A stretch of DNA of 12,400 nt from a bacterium. GTDB taxonomy: Bacteria; Patescibacteriota; Minisyncoccia; Minisyncoccales; JAGGSE01. The stretch spans positions 1-12,400 of the forward strand of contig JAGGSE010000178.1 in assembly GCA_021159225.1 (NCBI GenBank), written 5' to 3'. Positions 1 through 6,470 of the stretch are shown piece after piece. Position 1 is the stretch's first letter. Each line of letters begins with the position of its first letter. A program made the position numbers and the translations under genes. The notes beneath the pieces are model-generated. The model was not told the origin of the DNA, did no database searches, and was given only the letters and a program-made list of their open reading frames with translations.

Positions 1-57
1 TAAACTGGTATACACTTATTTTATCTGTTAAAGAAATTTATATCAAGAGGGACAAAC

Positions 58-90
58 AAAAGCCCCCCTCTTTTCTAGGAGGGGGCTTTT
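58..90 (-). terminator. Rho-independent terminator of the RRM protein gene
   Basis: An inverted repeat AAAAGCCCCCC-TC / GA-GGGGGCTTTT (arms about 58-70 and 79-90, with one extra C in the left arm) encloses a short loop. It starts 13 bp past the stop codon of the RRM gene on the minus strand. Read on that strand, the GC-rich stem ends in a T-run (CTTTTGTTTG). The near-symmetrical A/T flanks mean it could also stop transcription arriving from the left on the plus strand. Confidence 0.88.
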
Positions 91-102
91 GCTTCGGTTA
101 TA

Positions 103-417
103 TTACCACCTTCTCTTAGGGCCAGAACGACTTGAATTCCATCCGCCCCTATTTCTCTGCGGCCGGGGCTGCATAGGCCGGGCCTCATTGACCGTGACGC
201 TCCGTCCATCAATCTCCTTTCCATTGAACATTTCAATGGCTTTCTCTGCCTCCTTCTCTGATGACATTTCAACAAAACCAAAACCCTTGGAACGACCGGA
301 GAATTTGTCATTGATAATAATGGCTGATTCAACGGTCCCTGCTTTTGAAAATGTGTCCTTCAGCGTCTCCTCGGTGGTATCGTAAGATAATCCGCCAACG
401 AATAATTTTTTTGCCAT
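103..417 (-). CDS. Single-RRM RNA-binding protein
   Basis: Encodes 104 aa. Residues 1-80 form one RNA recognition motif: RNP2 is LFVGGL (residues 5-10) and RNP1 is KGFGFVEM (about 44-51), with the aromatic residues that stack on RNA bases in place. The last 25 residues are a basic, Gly/Arg/Pro-rich tail ending in KRRW, as in the small cyanobacterial-type glycine-rich RRM proteins often linked to cold or stress. It probably binds single-stranded RNA in the cytoplasm; the targets cannot be told from sequence. The ATG start is preceded by a modest purine stretch (AAGAGA). It is a single-gene unit with its own terminator at 58-90. Family assignment is firm, role is not. Confidence 0.95.
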   Translation of the reverse strand: MAKKLFVGGLSYDTTEETLKDTFSKAGTVESAIIINDKFSGRSKGFGFVEMSSEKEAEKAIEMFNGKEIDGRSVTVNEARPMQPRPQRNRGGWNSSRSGPKRRW

Positions 418-457
418 AATTCTCTTAATATTTCGTACTTCCTCATCTCAAAATTTT

Positions 458-463
458 ATTATA
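458..463 (-). promoter_or_regulatory. Putative -10 box of the RRM gene
   Basis: TATAAT is present on the minus strand 41 bp upstream of the RRM start codon, which would give a leader of about 35 nt. No convincing -35 hexamer lies 16-18 bp upstream (only a T-run), so this is a tentative promoter. The rest of 418-606 holds no gene that I can support; a short plus-strand reading frame there has no recognisable features. Confidence 0.35.
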
Positions 464-606
464 ACTTGAGCAACTACGAAAAAATATACCTAAGTAAGCC
501 GACCAATCTTATTTATCTAACTCCCCCCTGTAGGGAAAGAAAGAAAATAAGAAACTTACTGTCTATTGAACCTCTAATTATATATACACCATTACCCAAA
601 AAAAGT

Positions 607-641
607 AAAGGGAACAGGCAAAACCGCCTCCTGTTCCCTTT
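607..641 (-). terminator. Rho-independent terminator of the MscS-related gene
   Basis: A perfect 12-bp stem, AAAGGGAACAGG (607-618) with CCTGTTCCCTTT (630-641), and an 11-nt loop. On the minus strand it follows the stop codon of the TM-helix protein by about 27 bp and is followed by ACTTTTTTT, the expected U-tract. It may work in both directions because a T-rich stretch also follows on the plus strand. Confidence 0.9.
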
Positions 642-667
642 CTTTTCATTTCCAAACTATAGAAAGG

Positions 668-1348
668 TTATTTCTCTGAAATCTTCTTCTTCAGCGTATT
701 GATTAATTCCGCCGCCGCGTCCTTGCCTCCCAATCCAAAAGCCAGACCGAACGCTAAAGAACACATCCCTATCAACCCAACAATAATTGTATTAATAATT
801 GTGGTTGTTACGCCTAATTGAAGCAAAATGGCTAAAACGGCAAAAATGTATATTCCCCAACGGCTAACCACTCCAAAAAACTCAACATAACCTAACCCCA
901 TCTTCTTGATACCTGCCTTAACAAGTTTTTCTATAATATCAGCAACAATAATAGCAACAACAAAGATGGCAATCGCCGCAATCAAATTAGGAAGCCAACC
1001 AATCAACCGATTTAAAAGGCTGGCAAATTGAGGAATTTTCAGAATATCTACCGCCGCAGACAAAAAAACAATAACCAGTATCCACTTGAAAATCGCTCCA
1101 ATAAACTCTGCAGGATTAACCTTTATCTCGGCTTTCTCCAATGCCTCTTTCCAGCCGCCTCTTTCAAAAATTTGGTTGGTCTTCAGCCGAATTAGAACCT
1201 CCGCAATCAACCTCCCCACACCGACAGCAATAATCCACCCGATAAAGAAAACAATAGCCGCGCCTATCAACCGCGGAAGAAAAACCAAAAACGAGTGCCA
1301 CGCATCCTGAAGGGCGCTAACTGTAATTATACTCCAGGTTTGAATCAT
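668..1348 (-). CDS. Conserved-TM-helix (MscS-related) membrane protein
   Basis: Encodes about 226 aa with four to five hydrophobic helices: a segment near the N-terminus rich in Phe/Ile/Gly, two in the middle, and two near the C-terminus. The end contains LAFGLAFGLGGKDAA, the Gly/Ala-rich pore-helix-like motif shared by small mechanosensitive channels and the 'conserved TM helix' repeat family. The soluble beta domain of true MscS is absent, so it is a channel-like membrane protein rather than a full MscS. I chose the ATG at 1348, with AGAG just upstream; a TTG five codons earlier (1363) is possible but has no ribosome site. It has its own promoter (1389-1417) and terminator (607-641). A role in osmotic response is inference. 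Confidence 0.82.
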   Translation of the reverse strand: MIQTWSIITVSALQDAWHSFLVFLPRLIGAAIVFFIGWIIAVGVGRLIAEVLIRLKTNQIFERGGWKEALEKAEIKVNPAEFIGAIFKWILVIVFLSAAVDILKIPQFASLLNRLIGWLPNLIAAIAIFVVAIIVADIIEKLVKAGIKKMGLGYVEFFGVVSRWGIYIFAVLAILLQLGVTTTIINTIIVGLIGMCSLAFGLAFGLGGKDAAAELINTLKKKISEK

Positions 1349-1388
1349 ATCTCTATAAAACAATTAAATTAAGCCGACCTTTTTTTAT

Positions 1389-1417
1389 ATTATTACCCTT
1401 TATTAAATTCTTGTCAA
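1389..1417 (-). promoter_or_regulatory. Sigma70-type promoter of the MscS-related gene
   Basis: On the minus strand TTGACA (1412-1417) is followed after exactly 17 bp by AATAAT (1389-1394), within TAATAATAT. The predicted start near 1382 leaves a leader of about 34 nt to the ATG at 1348. The -35 box is a perfect consensus match. Confidence 0.72.
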
Positions 1418-1436
1418 CCCCCTTTTCCCCCCTTCA

Positions 1437-1471
1437 GTTGCTTAATCAGTTGCTTAACCTGGTTAAGCAAC
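1437..1471. promoter_or_regulatory. Cluster of GTTGCTTAA half-sites, operator-like
   Basis: Three copies of GTTGCTTAA occur: direct at 1437-1445 and 1449-1457 (12-bp period) and inverted at 1463-1471. The last two form an exact palindrome, GTTGCTTAACC-T-GGTTAAGCAAC (1449-1471). The cluster begins 20 bp upstream of the -35 box of the MscS-related gene, a position suited to a regulator. On the minus strand the palindrome is not followed by a T-run, so a terminator for the preceding ATPase gene is less likely. The cognate regulator is unknown. Confidence 0.5.
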
Positions 1472-1489
1472 GCCCTATTCGATTCAATA

Positions 1490-1681
1490 CCCAAATTCCA
1501 ATTTTCAATTTCCAATTAAATTCCAATTACCGAATTACCAAATGACCGAAACAATTTTATTAATTGGAATTTGGAATTTGGATATTAATTGGAAATTGGG
1601 TATTGGATATTGGAATTTCTAGTTAGTTTCGGTCATTGGAAATTGGATATTAATTGGATATTGGATATTGGGAATTGGGAA
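1490..1681. repeat. AT-rich ATTGGAA-type repeat with long imperfect inverted symmetry
   Basis: The right half is built of variants of ATTGGAAATTGGATATT, and the left half contains their reverse complement (CCAATTTTCAATTTCC and similar). The best-matched arms are CCAAATGACCGAAAC (1538-1552) and GTTTCGGTCATTGG (1626-1639), which pair except for one bulged A, and weaker pairing continues outward on both sides. The block ends one base before the stop codon of the ATPase gene. It has no credible coding potential. It could be a cruciform-forming non-autonomous element or degenerate repeat array; no clear terminal duplication was found. Confidence 0.7.
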
Positions 1682-1682
1682 T

Positions 1683-2399
1683 TTACTTAACCAATTCTTT
1701 TTCCTCTGTAGCAAGCCTTCTATGCCTGACGTCTTCATCCGATATTATCTTACCATCTCTTAGTTGGATAATTCTTTTGGCATGCTCGGCTGTATATTTC
1801 TCATGGGTAACCAAGACAATGGTATGTCCCTTGTCATTTAGTTTCTGAAGCAGTTCCATTATTACCTTCCCTGATTTTGAATCCAGGTTGCCGGTGGGCT
1901 CGTCAGCAAATATAACCGACGGGTTGTTGACCAGCGCCCTGGCAATCGCCACTCTTTGCTGCTGCCCCCCGGAAAGTTGATTGGGAAAAAAATTAATTCG
2001 TTCTGAAAGACCTACTGCCTCAAGCGCCTCCCTAACCAATCTTTCTACCGCCTCTTTTCTTAATCCGCTGTATATCAAGGGCAGTCTTACATTGTCAAAA
2101 ACCGTGGTTCTCGGCAGAAGATTATACTGCTGAAAAACAAAACCCATCCGCTTGTTTCTAATCCGAGCAAGTTGGTCATCGGTCAGTTCATTCATACTCT
2201 TTCCCTCAAACCTATAAACCCCGGAAGTGGGTCTGTCCAAAAAAGCCAAAATATGCATCAGGGTTGACTTGCCCGAACCCGAAGGTCCCATTATGGCAAC
2301 AAACTCCCCGCGACCAATAGAAAAAGACACCCCGTTGAGGGCAGGGGTCTCTACCAGGCCTGATTTATAAATTTTTTTTAGGTTCTTTGCCTCAATCAT
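1683..2399 (-). CDS. MacB/LolD-type ABC transporter ATP-binding protein
   Basis: A 238-aa nucleotide-binding subunit that powers substrate export or lipoprotein/peptide movement across the membrane. All ATPase motifs are intact: Walker A GPSGSGKST (38-46), Q-loop Gln90, signature LSGGQ (142-146), Walker B VIFADE (162-167), D-loop NLDS and H-loop His199. The LDRPTSG and QQYNLLP stretches place it in the MacB/LolD/FtsE family. The ATG overlaps the stop of the upstream membrane fusion protein gene by 4 bp (ATGA), so translation is probably coupled. The C-terminal residues after about 222 (DEDVRHRR...) are a short charged tail. These ATPases need an FtsX/MacB-like permease; none follows, the next segment being a repeat block. 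Confidence 0.95.
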   Translation of the reverse strand: MIEAKNLKKIYKSGLVETPALNGVSFSIGRGEFVAIMGPSGSGKSTLMHILAFLDRPTSGVYRFEGKSMNELTDDQLARIRNKRMGFVFQQYNLLPRTTVFDNVRLPLIYSGLRKEAVERLVREALEAVGLSERINFFPNQLSGGQQQRVAIARALVNNPSVIFADEPTGNLDSKSGKVIMELLQKLNDKGHTIVLVTHEKYTAEHAKRIIQLRDGKIISDEDVRHRRLATEEKELVK

Positions 2400-4057
2400 C
2401 TTTTGGATTTTATAAAAGTAATCACCCTCTCTCCTTCTTTTAGTCCTGAGATAATTTCTATTTCTCCCTCACTACCGTGGATGCCGGTTTTTACCTCTCT
2501 CATCTTGAACCCTTCTCCCTCTAAAACCCTGACCATTTTTTTATCGTTCTGACTGATAACAGCCCTGGCAGGAACAACAAGAACATTGTTTTTTTCCTGG
2601 GTAATAATGTCAATGTCAGCAGTCATTCCGGATTTTATCCGCTTGTCCAATTTGTCAAAATCAATCGTCACCTTGTAATAAACCACCCCTTGGATAATTT
2701 CTTCTGCCGGGTCAATCTTTACCACGCTGCCCCAAAAAACCTCATCGGGAAAGGCATCCAAACCAATTTCTGCCCGCTGGCCCAGTTTCACCTTGCCAAT
2801 ATCAACCTCGGGAACCTCTACCTCGATCTGAAGTCCCGAGACGCTCATCAGGGAAATTATTGGCTCTCCCGGCGCGGCCATCTCCCCCTCTTTCTTTCTT
2901 ACCTGGGTAATTATACCGGAAATAGGTGAGGTCAGTTTTGCCTTTTGCAAACGCTCTCTTGCCAGCGAAAGTTGCGCCTCGGCTTGAGCCAACTGAGATT
3001 TAATCAGGTCAATATCTTCCTTTCGGGCTGGAGATTTTATCTGGGTTAATCTAACTCTTGCCTCTTCTACATTTCCCTGAGCGGCCTTTAGGGCATTGCG
3101 GGCATTATCTACCTGACTCTTGGCGGTATGAATGCTTAATTCATTGGCTAATTTAACAGATGAGATTGCCTGCTGGGCGTTTGTTACATTTGTCAAGGCA
3201 AGGATGATATATCCCCGCTGGGTGTCCAAGGATGCCTTGTCGGTTTGGGAAACCTGGTTCTTATATACGGAAGCATCGCAGGTATCGCGAATTACAGCAA
3301 GACCCTCTGCCGCTTTCTCCAGAGATGATTTTGCCTGAGAAAGGGCAAGGTCAATATTTTCACTGGTCGGCTCTTCTTTGGCTTTTTCCAGCAAGGATTT
3401 CATTTCTTCCATCGGGTGCTTTATCTTGGATTTTTTCGCCTCCCGAACCTTGATCCCCTCCTGGTCATTAGAGGTAAAATAGGTCCTCTGGATGAGGTCG
3501 GCGGTGTTAAAGGCGTTGTAAAGTTTAAGATAGGAATCATCTAAAACATTAAGGCCATCCTGATATGCCTGGGCCAATTTATTCTCGGCGTCAGTCCTAA
3601 CCTTGTCTAAATTTATCTCGGCATTCCTTAAAGAGGTACGGGCATTCTCCAGAGCAAGTTGGGCGTTTTCAAGAGCGGTTTCATAAACCTTTATTTCCTC
3701 CTTGCTCGCTCCTGCCAGCAATTTATTAAGTTGTGCCTGGTAGGTATCGCGGCCTGCTTCCGCCTGCAAAACCTGATTCTTTAATTCCTCGTCCTCCAAC
3801 TGGCAAAGAACCTCTCCCCTGTTTACCCTGTCCCCCACCTTTACCATTATCTTTTTAATCCGTCCCTGAATATCAAAAGCCAGATTTACTTTTTCGGCCG
3901 GAGCGACCCTCCCGGTAGCAGAAACCTTCTGAACAATATCCTCTCTCTTGACCAAGACCGACTCGTAAAAAGGACCCTTTTCTCCGGCAAAATGCCTGTA
4001 GAGCCCAAGCCCTAGTCCAATTATCAAAATCAAAACAAAAATCAATTTTAATCTCAT
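2396..4057 (-). CDS. MacA/HlyD-like membrane fusion (periplasmic adaptor) protein
   Basis: Encodes 553 aa. Residues 4-22 are a single hydrophobic anchor. A split biotinyl-lipoyl-like domain follows: first half about 40-88 (VSATGRV...GDRVNRGEVLCQLED), second half about 374-405 (LTSPISGIITQVRKKEGE). Between them lies a very long helical segment (about 88-373) rich in Ala, Gln, Lys and Glu heptads, longer than the hairpin of typical MacA (whole protein about 370 aa). The C-terminal part holds the beta-barrel (DEVFWGSVVKIDP) and membrane-proximal domains (LVVPARAVI, GLKEGERVI). It links the ATPase/permease pair to the cell exterior. It overlaps the AbrB-like gene upstream and the ATPase gene downstream by 4 bp each. 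Confidence 0.92.
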   Translation of the reverse strand: MRLKLIFVLILIIGLGLGLYRHFAGEKGPFYESVLVKREDIVQKVSATGRVAPAEKVNLAFDIQGRIKKIMVKVGDRVNRGEVLCQLEDEELKNQVLQAEAGRDTYQAQLNKLLAGASKEEIKVYETALENAQLALENARTSLRNAEINLDKVRTDAENKLAQAYQDGLNVLDDSYLKLYNAFNTADLIQRTYFTSNDQEGIKVREAKKSKIKHPMEEMKSLLEKAKEEPTSENIDLALSQAKSSLEKAAEGLAVIRDTCDASVYKNQVSQTDKASLDTQRGYIILALTNVTNAQQAISSVKLANELSIHTAKSQVDNARNALKAAQGNVEEARVRLTQIKSPARKEDIDLIKSQLAQAEAQLSLARERLQKAKLTSPISGIITQVRKKEGEMAAPGEPIISLMSVSGLQIEVEVPEVDIGKVKLGQRAEIGLDAFPDEVFWGSVVKIDPAEEIIQGVVYYKVTIDFDKLDKRIKSGMTADIDIITQEKNNVLVVPARAVISQNDKKMVRVLEGEGFKMREVKTGIHGSEGEIEIISGLKEGERVITFIKSKR

Positions 4058-4305
4058 AGGTTTGCCAGTTTTTTAATTTCAGACAGTTTCTTATCAAAAA
4101 GAAGGGCAATCTTCTCAAAACGCTCAACCGGAATAAATATCACCGCTCCCGCACGATCAAGAAAAACAATCAATCTCTGCCCCTTTTTCATCTTCATTTT
4201 TTTGCGTATTTTAACCGGAATTACTACCTGTCCCTTTTCTCCCAAGGTAGAAACGGCAAAAATAAACGATTCCTTAAACAATTCCTTAGACGATTTTTTA
4301 TCCAT
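4054..4305 (-). CDS. AbrB/SpoVT-domain DNA-binding regulator
   Basis: Encodes 83 aa. Residues about 17-60 contain STLGEKGQVVIPVKIRKKM followed by MKKGQRLIVFLDRAGAVIFIP, the swapped-hairpin AbrB/MazE DNA-binding fold, which acts as a dimer. The C-terminal 20 residues are a basic helix. Its stop overlaps the membrane fusion protein start (ATGA), so it heads a three-gene operon and most likely autoregulates it. A MazE-type antitoxin is possible in principle, but no toxin gene is next to it. A mobile element ends 17 bp upstream of its start codon, so the promoter region has been rearranged; no clear Shine-Dalgarno is seen. Confidence 0.88.
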   Translation of the reverse strand: MDKKSSKELFKESFIFAVSTLGEKGQVVIPVKIRKKMKMKKGQRLIVFLDRAGAVIFIPVERFEKIALLFDKKLSEIKKLANL

Positions 4306-4322
4306 ATCTAAAAGGTATGATT

Positions 4323-4563
4323 TGTACTATACCGACCACTTGGGTAACAATTCTTGATAATTTTTTTGCTGGGGTATCTTGTTGAGGGGAGCATATCGCA
4401 GCCGAGCCCCAGAAAAAGTTTGCGCTTTGGAAGGAGGTTTGTGAGGCTCGGCGAGATATAGAAGCGCCTGGAGATAAATTCCTTCTTACCGCTTACGGCG
4501 ACTCCGTGCTCCCCGAGGCAAGATGCCTCAGCAGATTTATTACCAAAGTGGTTAGCAACTACA
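4323..4563 (+). mobile_element. MITE-like structured element, copy 1 (241 bp)
   Basis: The ends are imperfect inverted repeats: TGTACT...ACCACTTGGGTAACAA on the left, TTATTACCAAAGTGGT...ACTACA on the right. GGTATGATT flanks both sides (4314-4322 and 4564-4572), a 9-bp target-site duplication. Nested stems inside: TGCTGGGGTATCTTG (4367-4381) with CAAGATGCCTCAGCA (4519-4533); GGGGAGCA (4386-4393) with TGCTCCCC (4507-4514); ATATC..GCCGAGCC (4393-4408) with GGCTCGGC..GATAT (4445-4459). The hairpin GAGGCA-AGA-TGCCTC competes with the first stem. No coding frame is present. It lies between the divergent AbrB-like gene and the atp operon. Related to 11243-11487 over its whole length, including an identical 42-bp block (4492-4533). 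Confidence 0.8.
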
Positions 4564-4629
4564 GGTATGATTTGTATGAATTATCCTACATTTCTTAATA
4601 CTCCAAATCACTCAAAATGTCAATGCCTC

Positions 4630-4658
4630 TTGCCAAAAAACTGCATCCTGCCTATAAT
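4630..4658 (+). promoter_or_regulatory. Promoter of the ATP synthase operon
   Basis: TTGCCA (4630-4635) and TATAAT (4653-4658) are separated by exactly 17 bp: a perfect -10 box and a 5/6 -35 box (TTGACA consensus). Transcription would start near 4665, leaving a leader of about 134 nt before atpE. It lies downstream of the mobile element, so the operon keeps its own promoter despite that insertion. Confidence 0.72.
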
Positions 4659-4664
4659 AATCAC

Positions 4665-4798
4665 AGGTAAAGGTCGCTTTATCATAACGCACTGTTTACA
4701 ATTTTCAATCGCTCGGAAGTTCAATTTTCAGGAACCGCTTGCTCTAAATATTCTATTGCAAGGAAGAACTCCGAGCGAGGGATTATTACAAAAACAAT
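4665..4798 (+). other. Structured 5' leader of the atp operon, with an inverted element fragment
   Basis: The segment between the predicted start of transcription and atpE has no coding signature. It contains CGCTCGGAAGTTC (4710-4722), which pairs with GAACTCCGAGCG (4766-4777) apart from one bulge, enclosing a second stem CTTGC/GCAAG. Positions 4695-4744 match the reverse complement of 10351-10400, inside element copy 2, at 43 of 50 positions without gaps. The leader therefore holds either a decayed inverted copy of that element or a regulatory hairpin the element shares. No Shine-Dalgarno sequence precedes the atpE ATG. Confidence 0.6.
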
Positions 4799-5008
4799 AT
4801 GAATCCATCGGCATTTGTTATGGCTATAGGAGCAATTGGTCCGGCACTGGGAATCGGTTTGATTGGCTATGCCGCCTGTAAGGGAATTGCCCGCAATCCC
4901 CAAGCCGCTTCCTCAATCCAGATAATGGCTATCATAAGCATTGCCTTTGCTGAAGCAATTGCCATTTACGCCCTGGTTGTGGCTCTGATATTAAAATTTG
5001 TAGGATAA
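4799..5008 (+). CDS. atpE: ATP synthase F0 subunit c
   Basis: A 69-aa hairpin of two membrane helices that oligomerises into the rotor ring. Helix 1 has the packing motif AIGPALGIGLIG; the polar loop is ARNP (residues 31-34), which contacts gamma/epsilon; helix 2 carries the ion-binding carboxylate Glu52, exactly 20 residues after Arg32, as Asp61 follows Arg41 in E. coli. The position of the Na+ ligand Gln32 of Ilyobacter is Ile19, and the Ser that follows its Glu65 is Ala53 here, so proton coupling is the better prediction. It is about 10 residues shorter than E. coli c at the N-terminus. First gene of the operon, ahead of the a gene, the reverse of the common order. A start without Shine-Dalgarno is assumed. 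Confidence 0.95.
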   Translation: MNPSAFVMAIGAIGPALGIGLIGYAACKGIARNPQAASSIQIMAIISIAFAEAIAIYALVVALILKFVG

Positions 5009-5019
5009 AAGTCATCGTT

Positions 5020-5730
5020 ATGCTTCACATTGCCCTTTCAGGAGACAAAATTGTCCAACTGGACGGCATCTATCTAACCAACACTGTTTTAGCCACCTGG
5101 ACAGCGATGACCGTAATTATCGCTTTGGCGGCACTGGCTGTTTTCTATCTCAAAAGAGGGGCTAATAACTATCTTGTGGTCGGCTCAAAAACCTTTATCC
5201 AATCAACATACAACTTTATAAACAGCATTGTAGAAATCCCTGAATTAAGTTGGCAGGTCCTTCCCCTGATTGCCACCATTTTTATCTATATTGTCACAGC
5301 CAATTGGCTGGGATTGGTCCCAGGATTTATCGGCGCTTTCGTAATCCACACAAAACAGGGCATCGTCCCCATTTTCAGGTCCATTAACGCCGACCTTAAC
5401 ACAACCCTTTCAATGGCTATTGTCTCTATTATTCTGGTTAAAATCCTCAGTTATAAATTTTCTTCCGAGACAAAAAAATACCTGAGGGTCAAAAACAGAT
5501 TTATACATCTTATTGTAATGTTCTTTGAGGACCTAAGCGAATTAACAAGAATAATATCTCTCTCCTTTCGTTTGACAGGAAATGTATTCGGCGGCGAGGT
5601 CCTCTTGCTTATCTTGAGTTTTCTTCTTCCCTATTTTGTTCCTGTTCCCTTTATGTTTCTGGAATTTTTTATCGGCGCTTTTCAGGCGCTGGTCTTCGCG
5701 GTCTTGGTACTTGTTTTTGTTAAGTGGTAA
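5020..5730 (+). CDS. atpB: ATP synthase F0 subunit a
   Basis: A 236-aa membrane stator subunit forming the proton half-channels against the c-ring. The essential arginine is Arg184 in ISLSFRLTGNVFGGE (E. coli Arg210); Glu193 matches E. coli Glu219, Glu215 occupies the position of His245, and Gln222 that of Gln252. The earlier SINADLNTTLSMA motif is also typical. The N-terminus is short, about 20 residues before helix 1, and the C-terminus ends at FVKW, losing the usual last few residues. It starts 11 bp after the c gene, with AGGA about 15 nt before the ATG. Function as a complete a subunit is well supported. Confidence 0.95.
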   Translation: MLHIALSGDKIVQLDGIYLTNTVLATWTAMTVIIALAALAVFYLKRGANNYLVVGSKTFIQSTYNFINSIVEIPELSWQVLPLIATIFIYIVTANWLGLVPGFIGAFVIHTKQGIVPIFRSINADLNTTLSMAIVSIILVKILSYKFSSETKKYLRVKNRFIHLIVMFFEDLSELTRIISLSFRLTGNVFGGEVLLLILSFLLPYFVPVPFMFLEFFIGAFQALVFAVLVLVFVKW

Positions 5731-5744
5731 ATTAATATTTTATT

Positions 5745-6470
5745 ATGAAACTATTAGGCGCATTGGGCATAGACTGGAAAATCCTCCTGATTCAGGCCCT
5801 GAACTTCCTGGTTCTTTTTCTCATTCTGAAATGGCTATTCTTTAAGCCATTTATTGCCGCCCTTAAAAGAGACAAAAAGAAGATAGAAGAAATCCACAGG
5901 GCAAGAGAAGAAATTCAAAGAAAAAGAGAAGAAATGGAAAAAGAGGAGGAAAAAATCATCCAAGAGGCAAAGAAAAAGGCAAGGGAAATCATCCAAGAAA
6001 ATGAAAGGGTTACTGAAAAGGAGAGAGAGGAAATGGTTGAAAAAATAGAAAAAGAAACAAGAGCGATTCTCAAAAGGGCAAGGGAAAGGGCAAGAATAGA
6101 GGCGGAAAAAATTAAAAAAGAAGAAAAAGAAGAAATACTGAAAAAGACAAAAGAAATTCTCAAAGAGGTTTTGTCAAAAAGTTTTACCAACCAGATGCAT
6201 AGAAATCTTGTTAAAGAAATAATTGAAAAACTAAAAAGGACTGATTTCAGCAAGGTTGAAAAAGAAGGGGTTGTTCTTGTCAGGGTAGTCAGCGCCCAGC
6301 CCCTGGGAAAAGAAGAAAAAAAAGAAATATCGGATTTGCTTTTTGAAAAATTAAAAAATCCCGCTGTAAAAAACGAGGTCAATCCTAACCTTATCGCCGG
6401 GATAAAACTGATAATGGGAGAATTCTTAATTGACGAAAGTTTGGCATCAAAAATTGAAAAAGCGGTATGA
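5745..6470 (+). CDS. atpF: ATP synthase b subunit fused to the delta C-terminal domain
   Basis: A 241-aa peripheral stalk protein. Residues 11-40 are the single membrane helix of b, ending in KPFIAAL. Residues 41-150 are an extremely charged Lys/Glu/Arg coiled coil. Residues about 175-241 match the C-terminal domain of delta/OSCP: VVLVRVVSAQPLGKEE, then VNPNLIAGIKLIMGEFLID, corresponding to E. coli VDVISAAALSEQQ and KSVMAGVIIRAGDMVID. The N-terminal six-helix domain of delta (about 105 aa), which normally caps alpha, is missing, and no separate atpH is present. Mycobacterial b-delta fusions by contrast retain full-length delta. The gene starts 14 bp after the a gene and its stop overlaps the alpha start (ATGA). 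Confidence 0.9.
   Translation: MKLLGALGIDWKILLIQALNFLVLFLILKWLFFKPFIAALKRDKKKIEEIHRAREEIQRKREEMEKEEEKIIQEAKKKAREIIQENERVTEKEREEMVEKIEKETRAILKRARERARIEAEKIKKEEKEEILKKTKEILKEVLSKSFTNQMHRNLVKEIIEKLKRTDFSKVEKEGVVLVRVVSAQPLGKEEKKEISDLLFEKLKNPAVKNEVNPNLIAGIKLIMGEFLIDESLASKIEKAV

Noticed and set aside
1490..1681. CRISPR array in the ATTGGAA repeat block
   Set aside because: Units are short, degenerate and without regular spacers, and no cas genes are nearby.
4323..4563. Deciding the transcribed strand of the element from G-U changes
   Set aside because: Changes in the inner arm favour the plus strand but those in the outer arm of copy 3 favour the minus strand; the evidence is balanced.
4567..4881. 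A 104-codon plus-strand frame overlapping the start of atpE
   Set aside because: It runs through the promoter, leader hairpin and into atpE in another frame, has no family features, and the real protein in this place is the c subunit.
4799..5008. A sodium-coupled c-ring
   Set aside because: The Gln and Ser that join Glu in known Na+ sites are Ile19 and Ala53, so proton coupling is favoured.
5915..6382. A 155-codon minus-strand frame opposite the b-delta gene
   Set aside because: It is the Phe/Ser-rich antisense of a Lys/Glu-rich coiled coil, a typical shadow frame.
6446..6470. Extended alpha start that would restore the N-terminal helix
   Set aside because: An in-frame TGA at 6455-6457 allows only three more codons upstream of the ATG.
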